Positions 34,622-45,071 of a stretch of 64,000 bases of DNA are shown piece by piece. Below the pieces are notes generated by a model that worked only from the letters and a program-made list of their open reading frames with translations, did not search any database and was not told the DNA's origin. Each line of letters starts with the position of its first letter. Position 1 is the stretch's first letter. The DNA lies in NCBI GenBank assembly GCA_027946365.1, contig JAPEUQ010000010.1, positions 1,240,001 to 1,304,000 of the forward strand, read 5' to 3'. This DNA is from Kalmusia sp. IMI 367209. Lineage: Eukaryota > Ascomycota > Dothideomycetes > Pleosporales > Didymosphaeriaceae. Both the position numbers and the translations under genes were made by a program.

Positions 34622-36222
34622 ATGGCTCAAGCAGGCATTGAGAAGACCCCGCCGTCGATGATGGAGGACGTCGAGCGCAGCCCGACCAAGTCGTCCTCCG
34701 GCGTCGACTACGAATCCGAGTTCTCCGAAGTCGAGCAGAAGAAGATCATTCACCGCATTGATCGTCGTCTGGTCGTCACTGTCGGTGTTCTGTACTGCAT
34801 CAGTTTGATGGACAGGACGAACTTGTCTGCTGCTGCACTCGCTGGGTAAGGCATTTTTAACCCCCACTACACGAGAAAGTGCGGCTGACAAATTGCAGTA
34901 TGACAGTGGAGCTGAAGCTGGGAATTCCTTACCCTCTTAGCAGCTCAGTCTCCCGATACTCGGTCGTCACTCTAGTCTTCTTCACCACCTACGTCGTCTT
35001 CCAACCACCCTCGACCATCATCATCCGAAAGCTTGGTCCGCGTATCCATCTCTCCGTCATTGTCACGTTATGGGGCGCGGTAATGATCGGTATGGGCTTC
35101 GTCAAGGACTGGGAGTCTCTAGCCGGCCTACGCGTGATTCTCGGCATATTAGAGGCAGGATTCTTCCCGTCTTGCGTTTATCTCCTCTCGACTTGGTACA
35201 CCCGCTTCGACGTCGGCAAACGCTACTCAGTCTTCTACATGCTGGGCAGTCTGGCCTCGGCATGCGCAGGCATCCTCGCTTACGGTTTGATGCAATTGGG
35301 TGGCCGTGAAGGGCTGACGGGGTGGCGCTGGATCTTCATCATCGAGGGCGTACTCACCTGCGTCTTGGGAATCCTATCATACATCATTCTCGTAGACTTC
35401 CCCGACAAAGCTCACAAGTCTTGGAAGTTCCTTAACGAGCGAGAGACCAAGTTCATCATCGCCAGAGTCGACCGGGACCGTGGAGATGCGAAGCCGCAGC
35501 CCTTCTCAGCTGCCAAGTTTTTCCGTGCTGGTACGGATGTCAAGATCTGGGGCTATGCCATGATCTTCTTCAACACCACCACGGTGACATATGCGCTGGC
35601 TTACTTCCTCCCCATCATCCTACACGACAAGATGAAGTTCACAATCGGACAATCGCAGTGTCTAGTCGCTCCTCCCTATGCTCTGGCGGCAATCGTCATG
35701 TACGCTACCGGATGGTACGGTGACAGGTACAAGGTCCGGGGCCCTATCATCATCTTCAACATGATTCTCTGCCTGATCGGTCTACCAATCATGGGTTTCC
35801 ACAAGAAGGCCTCGGTGCAGTACTTTGGCGTTTTCCTCACCACTGCAGGCGCAAACAGCAACATCCCAGCTGTCATGTCGTACCAGGCGAACAACATCAG
35901 AGGACAGTGGAAGCGCGCTTTCTGCTCAGCGACCCTGGTGGGTTTCGGCGGTTTCGGTGGTATTGCTGGTGGCCTAGTGTTCAGGACAAAGGATGCTCCC
36001 AACTATCGGCCTGGAATCTACGCCTGCATTGCATGCTGCTTGCTGACGCTCATCATCGTTGGCGTGTTGACTCTCATTTTCGGGCGTGCGAACAGGAAGG
36101 CAGAGCGTGGTGAGATCGAGCTCGAAGATAGCGACGTAAGTTTTCTGATTCTTTCGATATATCCGGGCCTGCTGACAGCTCTTTAGGAGGACCACCAGCG
36201 CGGTTTCCGATACACCATCTAG
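34622..36222 (+). CDS. MFS transporter, anion:cation symporter (Dal5/Tna1-like) family
   Basis: Plasma-membrane permease of 498 residues with about 12 membrane segments. Exons: 34622-34845, 34899-36135, 36187-36222; the last exon adds EDHQRGFRYTI. Family features are the long cytosolic N-terminus ending KKIIHRIDRRLVVTVGVLYC, then ISLMDRTNLSAAALAGM in helix 1, the RKLGPR loop between helices 2 and 3, GILEAGFFPSCVYLLSTWYT in helix 4, GWRWIFIIEG before helix 6, and the second-half GWYGDRYKVRGP loop. Members move carboxylates, allantoate, nicotinate or vitamins with protons; the substrate here is unknown. A CT-rich leader precedes the ATG. It stands alone between two sparse regions, so context gives no clue. 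Confidence 0.93.
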
Positions 36223-38353
36223 GGTCTATGTTGGATGCGTAAACGGCTTGATAAGACGAGGTTGCTGAAACTTAGTCATGGTGTTCAACGCTACGAGATG
36301 GCTCGTATCGATTTTGTGGTCTGTTCTTTGGAACGGCTTCGGAACAACCTCAGACGGTATCTCCACGTCGTATACTTATATGGTGCGATGAATACCTTCC
36401 TCAATCCTATCATAAGCGGCTGGTAGCGTAGACCCTGTATATATCTACACGACGAAGTGCGGCCTCAAAAGCCTAAGTAAATATGATGAATTCCTGATTA
36501 CTGATTGCGTGCGCTGGGTGAACGATCCCGTTACCGAGGTGTGGTATTCGTATGGAGTTTTGATCACTAATCGAGGTAGATCCTTGGCTAGGCTTCACTG
36601 ATTCACTTCTTTGCTTTTGCCTACAACGTAGCAGTGCTTGAATGAAGCTCCATTTGGAAGGAAAACGAGGAGAAGATGTATTCAGTGCAAGTGTTGGAGT
36701 GCTGATCCCAAATGTGCACTACGTTGTGCCCCATTGTCCGCTTTAGGCAGGTTACACTTGGTCTTGGACTTCATTTAGGTAGTGCTCTTGTATAATGACC
36801 ATGATCGAAAGCCCTGGCCATGTTTCACCTGTGTTCTGTGCTGCTATGATTGGTTTGCAATGTGCATAGCGCCATAGCACAAGCGGAGCACGCCGCTCTA
36901 ACAGTGGCAGACATGAGACATTGCACGCTCAATCTGGCGTACTTTTCTTCCGAAATATTGTTGAGGGGTTCCTCAAATCATGGAGAAGTTCTCACGTTGT
37001 GTCTTTCGTTGCTAGATCAGATGCCAGGAATTAACCTTGGGGCTTTGGTGGAGATTGAGATATAGGGAGGGTATGCTTCGAAAGCATACATTGGAAGATG
37101 AGCGTGGGATGTACATCGGGATCTATGCACTATTGCAAGGCGATATGCTTTAGGAAGGTCTGTTCGTCAGTCAGGTGTCGTACAAATGACACAACTATGT
37201 CTTGCCCATAGAACTAGGTAAAATGGACTTCAAGGTAACAGAAGGCGCATAGCATGACATACTAGTAAGGGCACCACTAAGCGGCCTTCTAGTCATAACT
37301 TTCCCTAGCACGCCCATTAAATCATTTTTATCAAGTCTTCGTTTAATCTACTACTTCGCCAGCGCGATGATGCGGAATCTTCGTAGCTTCTTTTCGCCAA
37401 ACATCTTTCGCAGCTATTTAATCGCCCTCAAAACCCTCATCGCAGAAGCGCCTTGCAAATGTGTCGAGTGTTGCACTCTTCAAAGACTTAAAAAAGAAAG
37501 GCTTCTATATAGAGGAGCAAAGGGCGTCGAGAACCTTGAGAATGGGAGAAGAGAACGTATGACACGGAACGCAGAAACTAAGCGGCAAGACTTCAAAGGA
37601 TAGCAAGGAGATGATAGTCAAGGTTCAGATGGCTCCTCCAGTCTGCTTGAAGCAATTGGCTATGGAGAAAACCGAGTAAAGCCTTGTCCATGAGATGAAG
37701 GTGTGTGAGCATACTAGGCATGTGTATGTTCAATCGATTGGGTCCTGGGTTTCTTTATAATGATTTACTGCCGATGATAACGCTGTTCTTTTAGCTCGAA
37801 TCAGGGTTCACGTTTCGACATAGGGGAAATTGGTAGCCTGGGTCGGCTTAGTTGAAGAGAAAGTGAAGGGTCATGATGAAAGAATAATTCGGTCGAATTG
37901 GTCACCGTAGTTCATGGTGTTCTAGTGGTAAGACTTCCGCTAAGTTCGTAAGAAAAGAAGACAGGTTATATCTATCAGAGATGTCAAACCACAAAAATGA
38001 CATGGTTGAGCAGCAGTTCAACAAACCAAGAAGGAACAATTGCCGGCGTGCTCTCGCAGACATTTGTCCAATCGGGCAAAAAATACACGACTTCTGGTAC
38101 AAGATCCTCGGTTCTCAACATGTCTATAATGTAAAATCTCTTATACTAATGATGAAACTATGTGCTGTGTGACTTCAATGTATGAGAGTAGGAGAGGTAG
38201 AGAAGTCTCCCCTAAACCCGCCGAGCCCAACGCACAGACCTCTCTCGCTCTCCCGGAAAAATCTCTCAGGATAGCCGGAGCTCCCCAACCTCCAACCCCA
38301 GGACGCCGACATCCATCCACACCATCGCCAATTCGCGCTCCGAGCCCTTCACA
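36223..38353. other. Intergenic region before ATP20
   Basis: About 2.1 kb, fairly A+T-rich, without a gene I can support. A tRNA-like A-box (ggtgttctagtggtaag at about 37915-37932) lacks a matching B-box and acceptor stem. Short frames at 36850-38172 show no domain. Confidence 0.45.
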
Positions 38354-39260
38354 ATGTCTCTCGCAGCATCCCGTCAAGTGCTGCGGCACTCCAGGTTCGC
38401 CGTCCGCCGCGCGGGCATCCGCAATGCCTCGTCGACTTCCGAAGCTGCAGGCGCCGCGAAGGAGAAGGCCGCTGAGGCCTCTTCGAAAGCATCAGAGGGT
38501 CTGTCCCGTGTCACTTCGTCGGCTAGCGCTGCGGCGAGTAAGGTTGGAGATGCCGCTACGAATGCGGTGGGCAAGGTTGGAGGACGGACGGGGAGGTTGA
38601 TTGGGAGCGTGCAAGGTGAGTACGCGACTCTCGGTTCATTGCATGGGTAGGCGGTTAGCATTGAAGGCAGCGAAACTGTGCTATCCACTGGAGAAGCCTG
38701 AATAAGGTCAATGGCTAAAGGCTGAGCATGCACTGTCCTGCTCTGATGTGTGGGAATGGCGCGTTACGTGCGCATTCGCCACGAGGTATAGGGATTTCAT
38801 GATCGCGATCGATTACTTATCTCGAACTATACGCTAACTTCAGCCTTCATAGCTTTGATCCCACGTGTCGTCTACTACTCAAGAGTCGGTCTTGAGCTTG
38901 GCAAGCTCGTCGTCCACCAGCGAGGCATGGCACCACCGTACGACTTCCCGCTCACAAAATAATCCCCTCTAGAAAAACATTGACAAATTATTCAGTAACA
39001 CGGCTACCATCCAAACCTACCTACAGCCCGTGACTAAGGCGCTCCGCAACCCTGCGAGCCTCTTCGCTCAAGGCGCCCGTACCGCCGAATCAAGCGCTGC
39101 ACAACCCGTGAACATACTCAACCGTGTACGAGGACTCTCCCAACAACAGTGGCTGTCAGCTGGTATTGTCGCCGCTGAGGTGATCGGTTTCTTCTCCGTT
39201 GGCGAGATGCTCGGCCGTTTCAAGGTTGTCGGATATCGCGCCGCTCCGGCACACCACTAG
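38354..39260 (+). CDS. ATP20: Mitochondrial ATP synthase subunit g
   Basis: Membrane subunit of F1Fo ATP synthase involved in dimer formation, about 206 residues. Exons: 38354-38615, 38844-38937, 38996-39260; all phases join. The N-terminus (MSLAASRQVLRHSRFAVRRA) is an Arg/Ser-rich mitochondrial presequence followed by an Ala/Ser-rich linker. The conserved core is IPRVVYYSRVGLELGKLVVH followed by QRGMAPP, then TIQTYLQPVTKALRNP. The C-terminal helix AGIVAAEVIGFFSVGEMLGR contains the glycine-containing membrane motif of subunit g. The Ala-rich insert makes it longer than yeast Atp20, as is common in filamentous fungi. Confidence 0.9.
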
Positions 39261-39706
39261 ATACGCACCATCAATTGACAATACCCACCGACTTCAAGGA
39301 GACCGAGGCGATGGCTTCGCGGACGGATGCGAGCAAGGAATGGGATCGGGTAGATGAGCTGAAAAGCTGATGCGGCAAAGACCGGACATTAGCAACGGGA
39401 TGGGTTGGAACTGTGCAGGTGGCGCACATGTAATGGCCAACACTGTACTATTGCACATACTCTGATTTAGATTTCCTTTTCTCTTGTGCGAATAGCCAAT
39501 GCATCTTTTCGACTTGCCAATGAATGTCCAGTGGAACTGTTCAGTGAAGATCGGTGTTTCTTTTCTCCGACGGCCGAGGCTGCGGGTAACTTTTTCGACA
39601 TCTCGAACTTTTCGCAATCACATTAAATTATCCTCACGAACACCATGCACGACACACGATAGACACCGCCTCTTAATAGCTAAAGGCTACCGTTAACGAC
39701 GTAAGC
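39261..39706. other. Spacer ATP20 to ROK1
   Basis: About 450 bases between two plus-strand genes, holding the ATP20 3' region and the ROK1 promoter. No gene or repeat is seen. Confidence 0.55.
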
Positions 39707-41971
39707 ATGAACGTCTTTAAACTGCTCTCGCGATCCTCCAAAGCGGCCGAATCTGTGCCCGCGCAGAAGCTTCCCTCCGCCGGCGCCGTCGCAAACCCCC
39801 AGCTTTTTGGCCATGACGAGCCAGTCGCACTGCCGGCAGATACAAAGAAGAACAAGAAGCGCAAGAGGGGCAGGGATACAGTAGAGTCTGTCGCGCCGCT
39901 ACCACCGGATCTAGATTTTTTCGGAGCTACGTCGAAGAAAGACGACGCAGATTCGAGCGCACATGTCGCGGGAAAGAAACAAAAAAACGACCACCAACCC
40001 CGAGAAGATGCCGAGCAGGATTACGTGCATGAGGATCTGGAGACAGAAAGATATGATAAAGATGAGAGCAAGAGAATACTGCGGTCGCATAAGCTAAAAA
40101 TCACCGTGCTGGAGGACTTTGCGCCGAAGGAAGAGGCACAGCCCGAGAAGAAGAAAAAGAAACGGAAGAAGGAAAAGAAGGTCGTCGAGAAGAAGAAGAA
40201 GGATGCGAAGAAGCAGTTGTTCCCGCAGCCGCTAACTTCGTTCGCGCAGCTGAGGTCTCGATACAGGATTTCGAGGAGGTTGGCAGAGAACTTGCAGGAT
40301 CAGGCGTATACGGTCCCGACGGAGGTGCAGCTCGGCGCTCTGCCGTTGTTGCTAAGTGCAACAGTTAAGATTGCAGAAGGCCAGAATGGTGATTCGAACA
40401 GTGTGGCAGACTCGTCTGGTGCGGAATATGGAGGCGATATTGATCTTTTGAGCGTCGCACCTACCGGCAGTGGAAAGACGATTGCGTTCCTGATACCGAT
40501 TATCGATGCGCTCTTGTCAGAGAAGGCGGCTGAGGGCGAGGATGGTCCCCGTGCTATCGTCATAGCACCAACACGAGAGTTGGCGTCGCAAATCGTCAAT
40601 GAGGCGAGGAAGCTTTCCAAGGGCACCGGACTAAAGGCAACACTTATGAAGAAGGGCATGGAGGTTGTGGACAGGTCCGAAGACAAGGACGTCGATGATG
40701 ATCCAGACACTCCTGACATGTCCGAGGATGAACAAGGTAGCGCCTCCGAAAATGAAATTGAAGGAAACATCGTGCAGCAGAAGAAGCGAAAACGGAGACG
40801 AGCAGATAAGGTCAAAGCTGCGATATTGGTCGCTACACCACTTGCGCTGCTAAATGCGCTTAAGCGAAGTGACGATACTATTTCAGAGCTCTCGAGCGTT
40901 CGTCATCTCGTGCTTGACGAAGCCGATGTGCTCCTTGACCCTCTCTTCCGAGAACAGTCACTCTCAGTATGGAATGCCTGCACGAACCCCCTTCTTCGTG
41001 TCGGTTTGTGGTCAGCGACCATGGGTTCGAACATCGAAGCTTTGGCTATCTCCACTCTCAACGAGCGCTGGGCCACGCTCTCCTCGTCCGCAGACTCACC
41101 GCTTCCGTCTCGTCGGCCACTGATCCGTCTCGTCGTCGGCCTCAAAGACTCAGCTATACCGAACATTTCGCATCAGCTAACTTATGCTGCGACCGAACAA
41201 GGAAAACTGCTTGGTCTACGTCAACTTCTACATCCTACAGCAGCTCCGGCAACGGGCTCAGGTCCATCGCTTAGACCTCCGTTCCTCGTCTTTACGCAAA
41301 CGATACCCCGCGCTATTGCCCTTCACTCTGAGCTCCTTTACGATATTCCCCCCGAAGCAGGCGGAAGCTCGCGCATCGCAGTCCTGCATGCCGACCTCTC
41401 TTCCTCGGCGCGCGAGAACATCATGACTAAGTTCCGGCGCGGCGAGATCTGGGTCCTCATTACGACCGACCTCCTCGCTCGCGGCGTCGACTTCCGCGGT
41501 CTTAACGGCGTTGTGAACTACGACGTGCCCAACTCGGCAGCCGCTTACGTTCACCGTGTGGGCCGTACTGGGCGCGCTGGCCGCGAAGGCGGTGTAGCCG
41601 TCACTTTTTACACGCAAGAAGATATTCCCTATATCAAGCTCATCGCCAATGTTATCAAGGCGAGCGAAAAACTGAGGGGGAAGAGCGAAGAAGACCAGAG
41701 TGTTAAGCAGTGGCTGCTGGATGCGCTGCCCACGCCGACGAAGAGAGACAAGCAGCAGTTGAAGAAGAAAGGCGTGGAAGCTAGAAGGGGAACGAAGAAT
41801 GAGGAAGGTAGGAATAAAATGCGTATCAGTACGAAGAGCGGATACGAGAGGAGGGTGGAGAATAGGAGGAAAGGAGCGAAACTGGGAAGCAAGCAGCGCG
41901 AAGCGCAGCAAGGAGGTCAACAGAGGGTGCTCACCGAGGGAAGTGAAAGTGAGTTTGAAGGCTTCAACTAG
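39707..41971 (+). CDS. ROK1: DEAD-box ATP-dependent RNA helicase Rok1
   Basis: Nucleolar RNA helicase for 18S rRNA processing in the small-subunit processome; intronless, 754 residues. The opening MNVFKLLSRSSKAAE and the NPQLFG and LPPDLDFFGAT motifs are Rok1 hallmarks. The Lys-rich N-terminal third supplies nuclear/nucleolar targeting. Helicase motifs: Q-motif region VPTEVQLGALPLLL, motif I APTGSGKT (about 250), Ia PTRELASQI, II VLDEADVLLDP (about 402), III WSAT (about 435), IV FLVFTQT, V TTDLLARGVDFRG, VI YVHRVGRTGRAGR (about 615). An acidic insert rich in Asp/Glu with a following KKRKRRR cluster lies between motifs Ia and Ib, where fungal Rok1 proteins often vary. The C-terminal tail is strongly basic. 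Confidence 0.96.
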   Translation: MNVFKLLSRSSKAAESVPAQKLPSAGAVANPQLFGHDEPVALPADTKKNKKRKRGRDTVESVAPLPPDLDFFGATSKKDDADSSAHVAGKKQKNDHQPREDAEQDYVHEDLETERYDKDESKRILRSHKLKITVLEDFAPKEEAQPEKKKKKRKKEKKVVEKKKKDAKKQLFPQPLTSFAQLRSRYRISRRLAENLQDQAYTVPTEVQLGALPLLLSATVKIAEGQNGDSNSVADSSGAEYGGDIDLLSVAPTGSGKTIAFLIPIIDALLSEKAAEGEDGPRAIVIAPTRELASQIVNEARKLSKGTGLKATLMKKGMEVVDRSEDKDVDDDPDTPDMSEDEQGSASENEIEGNIVQQKKRKRRRADKVKAAILVATPLALLNALKRSDDTISELSSVRHLVLDEADVLLDPLFREQSLSVWNACTNPLLRVGLWSATMGSNIEALAISTLNERWATLSSSADSPLPSRRPLIRLVVGLKDSAIPNISHQLTYAATEQGKLLGLRQLLHPTAAPATGSGPSLRPPFLVFTQTIPRAIALHSELLYDIPPEAGGSSRIAVLHADLSSSARENIMTKFRRGEIWVLITTDLLARGVDFRGLNGVVNYDVPNSAAAYVHRVGRTGRAGREGGVAVTFYTQEDIPYIKLIANVIKASEKLRGKSEEDQSVKQWLLDALPTPTKRDKQQLKKKGVEARRGTKNEEGRNKMRISTKSGYERRVENRRKGAKLGSKQREAQQGGQQRVLTEGSESEFEGFN

Positions 41972-42072
41972 CCTTTGAATAATTTCATGAGATATATCTC
42001 GAATAGATCACCAACGTCTCATGTTACTCATGCTGTTCCTACTCCCCTCCCCTTTCCCACCTCACTGCAAAT

Positions 42073-42661
42073 TTACAAACAACCCCCATCAACCAGCAAC
42101 TGCGCCCCGTCACATACCCGCTCAACGCCTCACTCGCCAGAAACACAGCCGGTCCTACCAGATCGCCCACGACGCCCGTCCGCCCCAGCGGAATCCGTCC
42201 CTCCATATACTTCCGCTTCTCCTCGTTCTCGAGATCCTTCTCGTTGAGCTGCGTCTTGATCGTCCCCGGGAGCAGCGCATTGCACCGGATATTGTACTGG
42301 CCCAGGGCGCACGCGGAGGACTGAATGAGGCTGAGGACGCCAGATTTCGTGGGTGTGTAGTGTGCTTGTTGGGCGCCGCCAACGAGTGCGCTGATGGATG
42401 ATATGCCTAGAAGGAATAGTCAGAGGATGTGGGTAGGGAGCGGAAGGGGAGGGAGGTAGGGAAGTACCGATTATAGAGCCGCCGGGGGCGTCTGCTTTGT
42501 GAATGTGTGGCGGCGGCATGGATGGTGTTGAAAGCGCCTGTGAGGTTTGTGTTTACCGTTTGGTTCCAGAGGTCGGGCGTTATTCTGTGTAGTCACAAAG
42601 TCAGTATACACATACGTGCATATACATGGCAGTTCGTCCCGCGAAACCAGCCAGGTTCCCC

Positions 42662-42699
<38 letters not shown>

Positions 42700-43105
42700 C
42701 AGCTCATGATTTAGAGTCCACTCAAGAGAAGAACAATAAGCCAACGCGTAGAAACTCACTCCAAAAACTCCTAAACTCGCATATCCCCGCATTCGACACA
42801 ATAACATCCAACCGTCCCCACCTCCCCACCACCTCACGCACCAGCCTCCGCCCCGTCTCAGGATCGCCCACGTCGCCGGGCACCTCGGCGACTCTCCGCG
42901 CCGCCTCCTCTGGGCCGCCGAGTATGCTCGCCGCCTCGGCGAGCAGCGTCTGGAACTGCGAGGCCGACTTTGCGTCGCCGAAGTGGTTTATGGCGACGTT
43001 TGCGCCGTGCGCGACGAAGCCGAGGGCGATGGCGCGCCCGATGCCCGTCACGCCGCCGGTGATGGCAGTCGCTTTGCCGGCGAGGAGTTGTGGCGTGGAC
43101 GCCAT
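42073..43105 (-). pseudogene. LRA1: L-rhamnose-1-dehydrogenase, short-chain dehydrogenase, frameshifted
   Basis: First enzyme of the oxidative L-rhamnose pathway, which makes L-rhamnono-lactone. Recognisable parts: exon 1 43105-42760 (AITGGVTGIGRAIALGF cofactor loop, VPGDVGDPETGRRLV, VIVSNAGICEFRSFW), exon 2 42584-42468 (ITPDLWNQTVNTNLTGAFN, then APGGSIIG), exon 3 42406-42073 (ISSISALVGGAQQAHYTPTK with the YxxxK site, then RCNALLPGTIKTQLNEKDLE). Three frame breaks separate these blocks: at the exon 1 donor (about 42760; the spliced frame meets a stop two codons on), inside exon 2 (about 42508; FNTIHAAA and HKADAPGG lie in different frames), and in a G run at 42105-42110, after which VTG continues as AQLLVDGG only with one added base. 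Intron 1 (42759-42585) is unusually long and contains a (GA)n tract. Either a recent pseudogene or three assembly errors. The family assignment is from recalled fungal RHA1/LraA motifs. Confidence 0.78.
42668..42697. repeat. (CT)n microsatellite inside LRA1 intron 1
   Basis: About 15 uninterrupted CT units, read as GA on the transcribed strand of LRA1, within the 175-base intron. It probably explains the long intron. Confidence 0.9.
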
Positions 43106-43740
43106 TTGGGAGCGAGCGTGTGGTGCTTGCGAGTGTACAAGGTGCGGGGTTTGCGGTCGAGGGCGGGGAGGAGATCAAGGTGGGCGGTGGTACGTTGAGG
43201 ATGTAGGATGGAGAGAAGTAGCGATTTGGTCTTAGAATGGCTGGGCGAGAAGTCTTTGGTGTCCTCATGATATTTTTAAGGCGCGGCGGCGGCAGGGTGT
43301 GGTTGCGGGACGCGTTTAGTGGGGTGGGAATGCTTGGAGTTGGGGTTCGGGGAAAGGGCCCGACGCGGATGGTGGGGATGGCTGGGGAAAGTAGGTGTTT
43401 GAGTGTGAATAATTTTAGCAGGCGTTATTTCAATGAATATGATAGCATTGTTGGGTGATTGTCTGTACGGTAGCATTGATATAATGAAGACGACTCATGG
43501 AGTGATAGAAACTGGGTGAGATATAATCGTTCATCTCAAAGCAGCTCGAACCAGGCCACTATTTGGGCTCATAATCGATATCCAGGTCTCAATACGACAC
43601 TTGAAGGGCATATAAACTTAGAAGCTCTCGATCTTTTTTTGGTACTACTGTTCATTGGACGTACCATGTATCCCTCGCCACTAACAACCCATCATCATAG
43701 GTATCTTCACCACCACGCAAACCTTCAGACAGTCCCTTCC
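43106..43740. promoter_or_regulatory. LRA1 upstream region / LRA2 3' region
   Basis: About 635 bases between the LRA1 start and the LRA2 stop, both on the minus strand. It should hold the LRA1 promoter. A G-rich stretch (43270-43400) is present. No gene is seen. Confidence 0.5.
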
Positions 43741-45071
43741 TCAAAATTCCCCAATCCCATAAGCAGCCGCCGCCGTCTTTCCCCAAATCCACTCCCTCTC
43801 CCCCGCGCTCAGCCCCCTTTCCTCTAACCACTTCTCCACAACCTCGGCCCATAATGCCCAGTTCCCGCTTTCGCCCTTGGGCCCGCCAACGTTGCACACC
43901 GGCCAGTCGCTCCCGAATAATATCCTATGCGCGCCGAAGTTCTGCAGCACGTGGTCCAGGTACCTAATCGAAAGAATACAAGATCAGCAGCGGTCAAAAG
44001 CGGAGACATGTCCTACGTAAAAGGTCACAGAGAAAAGGAATATCTTCTCATGGCTGGGGGATATACGGATATTGAATCTAGGGCATACGTACGGTTTCAG
44101 AGCTTTCAGAATCTCGTCTGCAGAGGCGGGAGTCGCCGCGGGCGAAAACTCATTCAGCGCGCCGCTGAGCTTGATGTACAGATTAGGATGCGAGGACAGA
44201 CGACCGAGTGCGTTCGCCCAGCGCTCGAAAGATGGCCAGTTGGGAGTCGAGAGGTCGGGTTTGCAGAGATGGTCTATTTACAACAGAGTAATCAGCACAA
44301 ATTTTCCACGTTCTCTTTCCACTCACGCACGCCATCAGAATCACGAGTTGGATGGAGGTGAAATTTGGATGATAGACACCACTTACTCAGAACAAAATTG
44401 ACGCCCTCTTCCACCCCCTCAACAAGTCCCGCCACCGCCTCCACCGTTTCGATCCCATCCCGATGTGCATCAACGCCCACATCGAACGCAAGACTCTTCT
44501 TCCCCAGCCCACACGCACTCCGCACGTTCCCCGCAAACCACTCGTTCCCGATGATAGCCTTTACTTCGTCGGCGCTCCGCCCCTGAAGGAGATACCTAAA
44601 CCCGACGACGCGCGCGAGAGCCTCCTCGCCCAGCGTCTCGCCCGCAAGCCGCAAGTAGATGGAGAAGAGTTCAGACGGGAGGTGGAAGGGCGCCCAAATG
44701 ACGAGGCCCTTCAAGCGCGGGGCGTCGCCTGGGTTTGCGCCATCGCCGTCCCGGAGGGCCCCCGTGACGAGGCGCCCGAGGAAGGCGAGTTCCTCGAGGG
44801 GCGCGCGGGCCCAGGTCTTGATTTTCTCTGCCTTGGCGGAGGGGGAGTCCGAGGGGGAGAGAGAGGGCGTCGAGGACGGCAGGTGCCGGTCTGTTTCGAC
44901 GTAGATGAAGGCCGAGGGGATGGGTGCGGACGCCGTTGCGGCGTCGTACTCTGTTATCCCGTGTTGTTTTGCAAGGGGGAAGCCGGGGGTCATCCATGAG
45001 TGGTCGGTTGGGGACGTGGCGGTTGAGGGCCAGAGGTGGATATGGGAGTCGAGGATCTTGGGGGAAGCCAT
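43741..45071 (-). CDS. LRA2: Amidohydrolase-2 family lactonase, probable L-rhamnono-gamma-lactonase
   Basis: Metal-dependent hydrolase of about 362 residues (PF04909-type). Exons: 45071-44387, 44273-44093, 43963-43741; all phases join without stops. Seen: N-terminal metal motif ILDSHIHLW (His 10, His 12); RLKGLVIWAPFHLPSE; ARVVGFRYLLQGR; KSLAFDVGVDAHRDG; then LNHLCKPDLS (conserved His and Lys-Pro), LYIKLSGALNEF, and RILFGSDWPVCNVGG with the active-site Asp. This layout fits lactonases that open sugar 1,4/1,5-lactones. Identification as the rhamnonate lactonase is inferred from its place directly beside an L-rhamnose-dehydrogenase-type gene; L-fucono-lactonase is the nearest alternative. The remaining pathway enzymes (rhamnonate dehydratase, aldolase) are not in this window. 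Confidence 0.85.

Noticed and set aside
37905..37975. tRNA-like sequence with ggtgttctagtggtaag
   Set aside because: Resembles an A-box, but there is no GGTTCRA-type B-box at the correct distance and no acceptor-stem pairing, so it is not a tRNA gene.
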